From Bacteroidota bacterium (GTDB lineage: Bacteria > Bacteroidota > Bacteroidia > Chitinophagales > Chitinophagaceae), in NCBI GenBank assembly GCA_947460795.1, contig CANHJA010000038.1, forward strand, positions 1-13,502: 13,502 bases of DNA, in the 5' to 3' direction. The translations under genes and the position numbers were made by a program. How positions within the stretch are numbered: the stretch's first letter is position 1; every line of letters starts with the position of its first letter. Shown piece by piece: positions 7,690 to 13,502 of this stretch. Under the pieces are notes generated by a model that was given only the letters and a program-made list of their open reading frames with translations, was not told the origin of the DNA and searched no databases.

Positions 7690-8247
7690 CTATTCTTTCC
7701 AACGATAAGTATCTATTTTGATATCCAACAACCCAATGACTCTATCAACAACTGTGGCTGCCAGCTCTTCAAACGTTTTGGGTAATGAATAAAATGACGG
7801 AGATGCAGGACAAATAATCCCCCCTGCCAAGGTTACTTTTTGCATATTTTCGATGTGAATTAAATTGTATGGAGTATCGCGCACTACACAAATTAATTTC
7901 CGTCTTTCTTTGAGCATAACATCGGCTGCACGTGTAATTAAACTATCGCTCATGCCATTTGCAATTCGGCCTAAGGTGCCCATGCTACAAGGACAAATAA
8001 CCAAGGCTTCAAAAGTGCTACTTCCACTGGCAAATGGTGCAAAATAATCTTTGACTGAATATTCTTTAATGGATAAATTTTTATAGTCTTCATTTTCTAA
8101 TTCATATTTCCAAACATCTTTTGCATTGTCGGACATCACCAAAGCCAGTTCCAAACCGTCTATTTTAGCTAATTTATTTAAAAGTACTTGGGCATAAATA
8201 GCTCCGGAGGCTCCTGTAACAGCAATGGCAATTTTTTTATTTATCAT
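7690..8247 (-). CDS. ubiX: Flavin prenyltransferase UbiX
   Basis: UbiX attaches a dimethylallyl group to FMN, giving the prenylated FMN cofactor used by UbiD-family decarboxylases. The 185-residue length is typical. Visible signatures are the FMN-binding TGASGAIY near the N-terminus (11-18), PCSMGTLGRIANG (86-98), the helix with R106 and KERRK (113-117), RDTPYN with R123 (123-128), and PASPSFY (147-153). No ubiD-like gene is in the window, so the client decarboxylase must be elsewhere; in Bacteroidota it could serve quinone synthesis or another pathway. The gene is divergent from the thioredoxin-like gene across about 158 bases. Its own promoter is unclear. The stop at 7690 is 123 bases before the mrdA start on the same strand, but mrdA has its own box in that gap, so they are probably separate units. 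Confidence 0.95.
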   Translation of the reverse strand: MINKKIAIAVTGASGAIYAQVLLNKLAKIDGLELALVMSDNAKDVWKYELENEDYKNLSIKEYSVKDYFAPFASGSSTFEALVICPCSMGTLGRIANGMSDSLITRAADVMLKERRKLICVVRDTPYNLIHIENMQKVTLAGGIICPASPSFYSLPKTFEELAATVVDRVIGLLDIKIDTYRWKE

Positions 8248-8368
8248 ATCAATTTATATTAAAAGACTCCATTTTGTCTACCAATTTCATTGAAACAAGA
8301 AGGCCCTTTTATTTACTGATTGCATTTGAGAATAGCCCTAGTAAAGTTCAAGAATTATGTAAAGTCTG

Positions 8369-8376
8369 TATATTTG
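8369..8376 (+). promoter_or_regulatory. Putative -7 element of the thioredoxin-like gene
   Basis: TATATTTG is an exact TAnnTTTG match that ends 29 bases before the ATG at 8406. At the -33 position (8347-8349) the sequence is TTC, one base off the consensus TTG with the usual 19-base spacing. The position supports the start at 8406 and argues against a longer N-terminus that would begin at 8274. Confidence 0.6.
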
Positions 8377-8405
8377 AACAAAACTACAAAAGAAATTTTC
8401 GAATC

Positions 8406-8966
8406 ATGAATAACAAATTAAAATACACTATATCTTTTTTATTAGTTGTGGGCTTCTCATTTTATGCGATCGCTCAAAAAATGAAATCGAAAAAAACAGA
8501 AATTTCATCCAATGAAATTCATTGGTTGACGGTTGAAGAAGTTCAAGAAAAAATGAAAACCAAACCTAAAAAAGTATACATAGATGTATATACAGACTGG
8601 TGTGGCTGGTGTAAAGTAATGGACAAAAAAACATTCGCAAATCAAAATGTAATTGACTATTTCAACAAAAATTTTTATTGTATCCATTTCAATGCCGAAC
8701 GTGCTGACGAGGTTTTATTCAATGAAAAAAAATACGGCCGAACGGATGGCGGAAAAACCAACGATTTAGCTATTGAATGGATGGGAGGGCGAATGAGCTA
8801 TCCTACCAGCCTATTTTTTGATGAAGGTTTTATTAATCCACAACCCGTTCCTGGCTATTTGGAGGTAAACAACATGGAATTAATTGCAACTTATTTTGTA
8901 GGCAATTTTCACAAAACAAAACCATTTGAACAATATCAAAAAGAATTCAAAAACACTTGGAAGTAA
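8406..8966 (+). CDS. Exported thioredoxin-fold protein with a WCGWC active site
   Basis: The 186-residue protein begins with a signal peptide (MNNKLKYTISFLLVVGFSFY followed by AIAQ), cleaved probably after residue 24, so the product acts in the periplasm or as an envelope protein. The thioredoxin fold starts at about residue 54 (KKVYIDVYTDWCGWCKVMDK), with redox cysteines C66 and C69 in WCGWC. The following KKTFANQNVIDYFN is typical of the thioredoxin_7/DUF255-like branch. P133 in SYPT is the expected cis-proline. The likely role is thiol-disulfide exchange on an exported substrate; partners are not visible nearby. The frame stays open back to 8274, but only with a TTG start that would place about 44 unrelated residues before the signal peptide and run through the promoter box. 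The ATG at 8406 is therefore chosen. Confidence 0.9.
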   Translation: MNNKLKYTISFLLVVGFSFYAIAQKMKSKKTEISSNEIHWLTVEEVQEKMKTKPKKVYIDVYTDWCGWCKVMDKKTFANQNVIDYFNKNFYCIHFNAERADEVLFNEKKYGRTDGGKTNDLAIEWMGGRMSYPTSLFFDEGFINPQPVPGYLEVNNMELIATYFVGNFHKTKPFEQYQKEFKNTWK

Positions 8967-9017
8967 CAAAAGATGACAGTTTGTAGACTTATATAAATTT
9001 ACAATAAGAAAAACTTC

Positions 9018-10439
9018 TTACATCATATCAAATACTTCTTTGCTAAACTTCTCCAAACTTGGATCTCTAGCGCCCATTAAAAGCAGTACAGCATTTTGTT
9101 GCAATGTGGGTTTCATTTGAGCAAATAATTCTTTTCTATCTTCTACAAAGTAAGCATTTACGCCATTTGCTTTCAAATCATTGATAATGTCGTTGGCAGA
9201 GATATCTTTCACTGCAGTTCCTCCTGCATAGTATATTTCACTCATCCAAATTTCATCTTGTGGCCTTAATGATTGGGCAATTTCTTCTACTAACTCTTTG
9301 CGAATAAAGCGAGTTGGGCCATAACCATGTGGTTGAAACCAGGCAACTAATTTATCCCCAACGGGCTGACAAGCCTTTATAGACGCTGCAATTTTTGCAG
9401 GATTGTGTGCGTAATCATCAATGATGGTAACTCCATTTTTCACTCCCAATAATTGATGGCGACGATAAATTCCACCATACGTTTTTAACGCATTCGCACA
9501 TTGCTCCACATTGACTCCCACAATATTGGCAACTGCTATGCAAGCCAAAGCATTTTCCATGTTGTGTTTTCCTATTGTCGGAATTTTAATAGATGTCTGA
9601 TGCTGGATGTCTGATTTCTGAGTTTCAATTTGGCTATCATCTGTCATTTGACATCTGACATCAAATTGAATTTCAAAACCTTTTTGAGAAAAATTTATTC
9701 CATCAAAAGGCGTTCCTTCACCAAAATCTTGAGCAATATTTTGTGAATATTTTTTTGCCAACGAATGAGATTGATTCACTACAAATGACCCTTTGGTATT
9801 ACTTTTAAATGTTTGAAAAATTTCAAATAATTCATCCATTTCTTTATGATCTTTATCGATACTTAAAAGCAAGCCAATTTCGGGTTTATATTTCACCAAA
9901 GTACCATCACTCTCATCAGCCTCAATTAGTAGCCAATCAGAAGTACCACAATAGGCATTCCCTATTTTCCCATCTTGTTGCAAACTAGCCAAGCCAGCAC
10001 CAGTTATCAAGGAAGGACTTACCCCATTTTCATACAAAATATGAAACAGCATCGCCGTAGTGGTTGATTTACCTGATGTGCCAGCTATCGCGATTGTTTT
10101 TTTGCTTGCACAAATTTGCGCCAACAATTCAGCCCGAATCACAATTGGAATATTTAATGCTTTTGCCTTTGCAATTTCAACATTTGTATCTTCAATCGCA
10201 GTAGATATCACAATGGCTTCTGTGTGTTCATCAATACCGCTTCCATCTTGCAAAAAACATTCAATATTTTCTTTTTGCAATTGAGTTTTTATGTAATCGT
10301 TTTCAGGGAAATTAAATAACCGATCACTGCCCTTTACCACTTTCCCATTGCCTGCCAAATATTGTGCAATAGCACTCATGCCTGCTCCTCCAACACCAAT
10401 AAAAAAGAAATTCTTTTTTTGTAAAATATCTTGACTCAT
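9018..10439 (-). CDS. MurC/Mpl-like Mur ligase (UDP-N-acetylmuramate amino acid or peptide ligase)
   Basis: Mur ligases use ATP to join amino acids or peptides to UDP-MurNAc in the cytoplasm. The 473-residue protein shows all three domains: an N-terminal UDP-binding Rossmann fold (FFIGVGGAGMSAIA, 12-25, then GSD at 37-39), a central ATPase with P-loop AGTSGKSTTT (119-128) and EADESDGT (173-180), KHNMENAL (291-298), and a C-terminal domain starting near IYRRHQLLG and including DDYAHNPAKI. The domain order matches MurC and Mpl. It departs from standard MurC in having SGKST for the usual HGKTT and DYAHNP for DYAHHP. Whether it is the sole MurC, a second one, or a recycling enzyme like Mpl cannot be decided here. 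Residues about 260-282 are an extra segment encoded by an inverted repeat. It follows the single-TM protein gene by 17 bases. Confidence 0.85.
   Translation of the reverse strand: MSQDILQKKNFFFIGVGGAGMSAIAQYLAGNGKVVKGSDRLFNFPENDYIKTQLQKENIECFLQDGSGIDEHTEAIVISTAIEDTNVEIAKAKALNIPIVIRAELLAQICASKKTIAIAGTSGKSTTTAMLFHILYENGVSPSLITGAGLASLQQDGKIGNAYCGTSDWLLIEADESDGTLVKYKPEIGLLLSIDKDHKEMDELFEIFQTFKSNTKGSFVVNQSHSLAKKYSQNIAQDFGEGTPFDGINFSQKGFEIQFDVRCQMTDDSQIETQKSDIQHQTSIKIPTIGKHNMENALACIAVANIVGVNVEQCANALKTYGGIYRRHQLLGVKNGVTIIDDYAHNPAKIAASIKACQPVGDKLVAWFQPHGYGPTRFIRKELVEEIAQSLRPQDEIWMSEIYYAGGTAVKDISANDIINDLKANGVNAYFVEDRKELFAQMKPTLQQNAVLLLMGARDPSLEKFSKEVFDMM
9592..9662. repeat. Imperfect inverted repeat inside the Mur ligase gene
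   Basis: Two 24-base arms, 9592-9615 and 9639-9662, are imperfect reverse complements (17 of 24 positions by eye), anchored by GATGTC at one end and GACATC at the other, around a 23-base centre. Each arm is itself built from repeated GATGTC, GATG and CTGA-like words. On the coding strand it starts GATGTCAGATGTC and is translated as DVRCQMTD through KSDIQHQT. It resembles short GATGTCAGA-type words that I recall from spaces between Bacteroidota genes, but that is memory, not a search. Confidence 0.6.
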
Positions 10440-10456
10440 GTTCTTATCCTTAATTA

Positions 10457-11005
10457 TTATTTTCCTTCAAACAATAAGATTTTTGCTTCTTTGTTCAGTT
10501 GATCCAACGCAATGGAAGTTGGTAACGTTTCTTCTGTGGTTAAAACATATTCAGACAAACGTTGCACAAACAACTGACCCGAATCACCCATTTGGAAAGA
10601 CGCACCAATTCTATTTAACATGGTAATTTCTTGCTCCATAACCGTTTTTACCGTTTGCCAAGTTTGTGGCGACACATATAATTGTTGCGATATATTGTGT
10701 TCAAATTCTGCACGAATACCTTGCACCATTGACAATTGAATATCCTGCGCAGTAGCTCCCGTAACATAATAACGACTAATCATAGAATTAGGATGCATGC
10801 GTTCTACAAAAATAGTGAGTCGCTCATATGCTTGTAAACGCATTTGAATCATGCCTTTTGAATTTTCTCTAAAAATAGCCAATTGTTTACGCTCTATTTC
10901 TCTAATTAAAAATTTGTTCACAATTAAAAAAGTTGCCCATAAAACGATTAATGCTGGCAAAATGTATTTTAAAATCTCTAGTATTTGTTGTACGGTGCTG
11001 TTCAT
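10457..11005 (-). CDS. Conserved single-TM protein of unknown function, upstream of the Mur ligase
   Basis: The 182-residue protein has one membrane helix at about residues 12-31 (ILKYILPALIVLWATFLIV) close to the N-terminus. A predicted cytoplasmic helical body follows, with IREIERKQLAIFREN, MRLQAYERLTIFVERMHP (54-71) and IRAEFEHNISQQLYVS (97-112). The pattern matches a Bacteroidota-restricted hypothetical family, which I believe is DUF7935, but I cannot confirm the number. No catalytic motif is visible. The gene is first in a two-gene unit: its stop is 17 bases upstream of the Mur ligase ATG. A TAnnTTTG box lies 27 bases before its start. The pairing hints at a link to the envelope, but nothing in the sequence gives a function. 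Confidence 0.78.
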   Translation of the reverse strand: MNSTVQQILEILKYILPALIVLWATFLIVNKFLIREIERKQLAIFRENSKGMIQMRLQAYERLTIFVERMHPNSMISRYYVTGATAQDIQLSMVQGIRAEFEHNISQQLYVSPQTWQTVKTVMEQEITMLNRIGASFQMGDSGQLFVQRLSEYVLTTEETLPTSIALDQLNKEAKILLFEGK

Positions 11006-11032
11006 TGTTATTTATTCTATAAATATTGTTTG

Positions 11033-11040
11033 CAAACATA
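11033..11040 (-). promoter_or_regulatory. Putative -7 element of the TM-protein/Mur-ligase operon, within a palindrome
   Basis: The minus strand reads TATGTTTG, an exact TAnnTTTG match ending 27 bases before the ATG at 11005. It overlaps the perfect 12-base palindrome TGTTTGCAAACA at 11027-11038, which could be an operator. No TTG at the -33 spacing is seen. The rest of the 270-base gap to the next gene (11006-11275) shows no gene or RNA that I recognise. Confidence 0.55.
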
Positions 11041-11275
11041 CAAAAAGTTGTCGGTTGTCGATTACCGCGTTCGAAATAAGTATATTTTCATCAGAGGGTC
11101 TTTTTGTGAATTCGCTATTCATTGGCGACAGTATTTATCAATCCAACCATACAAAATAAAATGCGACAATGATATTGAGTACGTTATTTACGAGTATGAA
11201 TACTTTTCTAAAGAATAACCTAACTTTTAAAAAAGTTTAATTAAACCATTTATTGTTTTAGTTTCGTTCAAAAAA

Positions 11276-12127
11276 ATGAAAGTCGATAAACAAAAAACCA
11301 TATTAATTACCTTGTTTATTATCTTATTCAATGCGATTTTACCCTTATGGAAATATCGAGGCATTAATCGAGAAATGTTTGAGATGGATTACATCGTATT
11401 TATATTTCCAAGTATTTTAGTTGTCATTTTATTCTCTCTCGGATTGTTCTATTACTACAGAGATTCAAATAGACATAGATTGTTAAAGTTCCTATTTCAA
11501 GCTACTTTCAACTATTATTTATTTTATTTTATTTGCAATCTGATTATTGCCAATAGGGTCTTATCAGCAGGTTATTTTAATAGCATGGTAAATATATATA
11601 TCAGTTACTTTTTCTTAAATCATTTCATACCCATTGTCATTGTTTTTCTTTCCTACCTCGTGTTGAAATTTTTATATAAAACAGACAAACCTCACATTGA
11701 AATATATCAAACAGGAGATGTGATTACACGGTCGTTAATTGCTGCGTCACAAACAAAACGAATTGGCAATTATTTTATTGACACTCTATTTTATTTATTC
11801 TTGATTGGCAGACTAGCTATTGAATTTCAAAATTATGAAAGCAGTGGATTAGAATCGATTGCGTTTATAATGATCTTATTTATTTACTTTTTTTATCATA
11901 TTGCAAACGAGGCAATTTTTCAAACTACGCTAGGAAAGGTAGTCAATAAATGCATCGTAACGGATACAAATGGAGATCCTATTAGCTGGAGTGATGCTGC
12001 AGTTCGAACAATTTCTCGATTTATTCCCTTTGAGCGTTTTTCAATATTATTTGGCGGAATTCCTTGGCATGATAAATTGTCAAATACAGAAGTTTTGGAC
12101 TTGGACGAATATCAAGAACTAGATTAA
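11276..12127 (+). CDS. RDD-family integral membrane protein
   Basis: The 283-residue protein has an N-terminal four-helix membrane region (hydrophobic stretches at about 9-24, 38-60, 72-93 and 107-134) and then an RDD domain (about 157-270). RDD hallmarks are R162 in TKRIGNYFIDTLF with D169 in its first helix, the helix LESIAFIMILFIYFFYHIANEAI split at 192-214, TTLGKVVNKCIVTDTNG (217-233), TISRFIPFE (245-253) and the closing IPWHDKLSNTEVL with D266. RDD proteins are inner-membrane proteins of mostly unknown function; a few affect ion transport in other bacteria. No partner gene is adjacent: the neighbour at 12180 is on the other strand, converging. The A-rich leader ends at ATG 11276. No exact TAnnTTTG box is seen at the distance found for other genes here. 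Confidence 0.87.
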   Translation: MKVDKQKTILITLFIILFNAILPLWKYRGINREMFEMDYIVFIFPSILVVILFSLGLFYYYRDSNRHRLLKFLFQATFNYYLFYFICNLIIANRVLSAGYFNSMVNIYISYFFLNHFIPIVIVFLSYLVLKFLYKTDKPHIEIYQTGDVITRSLIAASQTKRIGNYFIDTLFYLFLIGRLAIEFQNYESSGLESIAFIMILFIYFFYHIANEAIFQTTLGKVVNKCIVTDTNGDPISWSDAAVRTISRFIPFERFSILFGGIPWHDKLSNTEVLDLDEYQELD

Positions 12128-12179
12128 AAATGCATGATTTTTTTTTAAATGCTTCGTTTAAAATAAACCGCAAATTACT

Positions 12180-12839
12180 TTAGAACTTCACATTGAATCC
12201 AGCTTGAAAAATAGATTCTGGAATAAAATATTTATTAAAAATAAACCATGCTTTCCCTAAACCAACTTCGGAGTAGACTCCAATATGCTTGGTAAAATAA
12301 TATCGCATGCCCACTGTGGCTTCAAAACTTACAGGCTTAGGAATTGAGTAAGCAACAGAAAATTGATTTTGAGGGGCTAAAGTATAGGTTCCTAAATAAA
12401 TTCTTCCAAAACCAATTCCCAAGCCAACATATGCATCTATTTTATGTTTATTATAAAAATGATAATTGCTTCTTACTAAACCAGCAAATTCTTCCGCTTC
12501 CACACCATATTCATAGGGTCTTTTGGCCTTAATTGTGGAGTCCCAACCATCATCCATCCATGATAAACGAGAAAAACTATACGAAAAATTCAAGCCAACA
12601 CTCCACTTTTTAGTGAGCATATAATCGGCTTTTACCATATAAGGACCGAAGCCTATTATTTTATAATCTTTGTCTTTATTATTAATTTTTAAAAAAGTTC
12701 GCACTATACTTGGAGCGCCATAGCCAACACTTATGGTTATCTTTTTTTTATTTACACAAGGTTTTTCAATCAGCACATACGCATACGACAAGCTACTGAT
12801 ACATAATAATAGGAGGGTAAACAATAGGTTCTTTTTCAT
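12180..12839 (-). CDS. Outer-membrane beta-barrel protein (OmpA-like/OMP_b-brl type)
   Basis: The 219-residue protein starts with a clear signal peptide (MKKNLLFTLLLLCISSLSYA), cleaved about residue 20. The mature part alternates hydrophobic and polar residues with aromatic ends typical of transmembrane beta strands, for example KKWSVGLNFSYSFSRLSW, YVGLGIGFGRIYLGTY and GMRYYFTKHIGVYSEVGLG. It ends in NVKF with a C-terminal phenylalanine, the usual BAM recognition residue. About eight strands fit this length, suggesting a small porin-like or structural barrel. No ligand or function can be read. It converges with the RDD gene; the 52-base gap contains only AT-rich sequence without a convincing hairpin. 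A near match to the -7 box (TACTTTTC on the minus strand, 12871-12878) sits 31 bases before the start. Confidence 0.86.
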   Translation of the reverse strand: MKKNLLFTLLLLCISSLSYAYVLIEKPCVNKKKITISVGYGAPSIVRTFLKINNKDKDYKIIGFGPYMVKADYMLTKKWSVGLNFSYSFSRLSWMDDGWDSTIKAKRPYEYGVEAEEFAGLVRSNYHFYNKHKIDAYVGLGIGFGRIYLGTYTLAPQNQFSVAYSIPKPVSFEATVGMRYYFTKHIGVYSEVGLGKAWFIFNKYFIPESIFQAGFNVKF

Positions 12840-12908
12840 ATGAATTGCAATTTACGTTTTAATATTTATTGAAAAGTACATTCGTTTGAACTTTCTCGAA
12901 ATTTATTT

Positions 12909-12916
12909 TACTTTCG
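12909..12916 (+). promoter_or_regulatory. Possible -7 element for fhs
   Basis: TACTTTCG differs from TAnnTTTG at one base. It lies 70 bases before the fhs ATG, which would give a leader of roughly 65 bases that carries the hairpin at 12925-12945. In such AT-rich DNA a one-mismatch match is weak evidence. Confidence 0.25.
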
Positions 12917-12924
12917 TAATGGAG

Positions 12925-12945
12925 TTGACAATTGGTTATTGTCAA
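12925..12945 (+). promoter_or_regulatory. Perfect hairpin or operator upstream of fhs
   Basis: TTGACAAT (12925-12932) and ATTGTCAA (12938-12945) form an 8-bp perfect stem around the loop TGGTT. It lies 41 bases upstream of the fhs start. No T-run follows, so it is not a simple terminator. It could be a leader structure in the mRNA or a repressor site in the DNA. Confidence 0.45.
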
Positions 12946-12986
12946 TTATCCATATTTCATTATTAAAATATTAATCTTTTTAAATT

Positions 12987-13502
12987 ATGCTTTCAGATTT
13001 AGATATTGCACAAGCTGCCGAAATCAAACACATTAAAACCATTGCCGCTAAAATTGGAATCACAGAAGATGATTTGCAATATTATGGTAAAAACAAAGCC
13101 AAGTTGCCATTGGAATTAATTGATGAAGAAAAAATAAAAAAAGCAAAATTAATTTTAGTTTCAGCAGTAAACCCCACACCTGCTGGAGAGGGGAAAACAA
13201 CTGTTTCAATTGGACTGAATGAGGGTTTAAATAAAATTGGGAAAAAAGCAGTTGTAGTTTTGCGCGAACCAAGTTTAGGCCCTGTTTTTGGGATCAAAGG
13301 TGGAGCTGCTGGTGGTGGCTACAGCCAAGTTATCCCAATGGAAGATATTAATTTACACTTTACAGGTGATTTTGCAGCGATTGAAAAAGCAAATAATTTA
13401 TTGGCAGCATTAATTGACAATAACTTGCAAAACAAAGTAGGCAATTTAGGCATTGATCCCCGAACGATTAAATGGAAACGAGTGATGGATATGAACGACA
13501 GG
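12987..13502 (+). CDS. fhs: Formate-tetrahydrofolate ligase, N-terminal part
   Basis: Formate-THF ligase makes 10-formyl-tetrahydrofolate from formate, THF and ATP, feeding one-carbon units to purine synthesis and other reactions in the cytoplasm. The window holds the first 172 residues of an enzyme of about 555, and the frame is open to the last base. The family P-loop PTPAGEGKTT is intact (about residues 63-72), followed by REPSLGPVFGIKGGAAGGGY, then IPMEDINLHFTGD, which are near-invariant blocks in this family. The ATG at 12987 opens MLSDLDIAQAAEIKHI, a normal N-terminus for the family. Upstream there is a 147-base divergent spacer shared with the beta-barrel gene, with a hairpin and a possible promoter. 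The missing C-terminus is due only to the window edge. Confidence 0.96.
   Translation, partial: MLSDLDIAQAAEIKHIKTIAAKIGITEDDLQYYGKNKAKLPLELIDEEKIKKAKLILVSAVNPTPAGEGKTTVSIGLNEGLNKIGKKAVVVLREPSLGPVFGIKGGAAGGGYSQVIPMEDINLHFTGDFAAIEKANNLLAALIDNNLQNKVGNLGIDPRTIKWKRVMDMNDR

Noticed and set aside
8274..8405. N-terminal extension of the thioredoxin-like protein from a TTG at 8274
   Set aside because: It would put about 44 residues before a good signal peptide and run through an exact TAnnTTTG box; the ATG at 8406 explains the data better.
8467..8474. GCGATCGC octamer
   Set aside because: A single palindrome inside the signal-peptide coding region; no repeats of it were noticed elsewhere in the window.
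8967..9017. AT-rich dyad (TTGTA ... TACAA) between the convergent thioredoxin-like and Mur ligase genes
   Set aside because: Only five clean base pairs, an interrupted inner stem and no T-run. Not supported as a terminator.
10851..11218. Two open frames of 77-102 codons on the plus strand
   Set aside because: They overlap the start and upstream region of the single-TM protein gene on the other strand, with low-complexity products lacking any motif. Probably chance frames.
11259..11266. TAGTTTCG as promoter of the RDD gene
   Set aside because: One mismatch to the consensus and only nine bases before the ATG, which would give an almost leaderless transcript unlike the neighbours.

Overview
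The window is AT-rich chromosomal DNA that reads as a member of the Bacteroidota (Bacteroidetes). The support is three exact copies of the Bacteroidota -7 promoter element TAnnTTTG close upstream of start codons, A-rich leaders without clear Shine-Dalgarno sequences, and typical proteins: a DUF4397 lipoprotein, an LpxK of Gram-negative type, a PBP2/RodA pair and small beta-barrel proteins. No phage, transposase, CRISPR array, tRNA or rRNA was recognised. It looks like ordinary housekeeping DNA, mainly concerned with the cell envelope.

Layout. 1-972 (+): the tail of an unrecognised gene, then a lipoprotein with two DUF4397 repeats, closed by a strong bidirectional terminator shared with the opposing lpxK. 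1028-2758 (-): a secreted protein of unknown function whose stop codon touches the start of lpxK (lipid A 4'-kinase). 2944-3276 (-): a small amphipathic helical protein with its own terminator. 3385-7566 (-): an elongation cassette, mrdA (PBP2) then rodA, followed by an MBL-fold hydrolase and preceded by a good promoter. 7690-8247 (-): ubiX, divergent from a secreted thioredoxin-like protein (8406-8966, +). 9018-11005 (-): a two-gene unit of a single-TM protein followed by a MurC/Mpl-like Mur ligase. 11276-12127 (+): an RDD membrane protein. 12180-12839 (-): an outer-membrane beta-barrel protein. 12987-13502 (+): the first 172 codons of fhs (formate-tetrahydrofolate ligase), cut by the window edge.

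How the genes fit together. Several act on the envelope: LpxK phosphorylates lipid A at the inner membrane, PBP2 and RodA polymerise and cross-link lateral-wall peptidoglycan, and the Mur ligase joins an amino acid or peptide to UDP-MurNAc in the cytoplasm. The beta-barrel protein and the lipoprotein are envelope parts. UbiX (prenyl-FMN synthesis) and Fhs (one-carbon metabolism) are metabolic neighbours with no visible link to these.

Most worth a second look: a repeat-like inverted sequence inside the Mur ligase that is translated in frame as an apparent extra loop; the unusual P-loop of that ligase and its pairing with a membrane protein; a Cys/His cluster in PBP2; a perfect hairpin upstream of fhs; and evenly spaced TAnnTTTG boxes. 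I do not see a clear new defence or mobile system.
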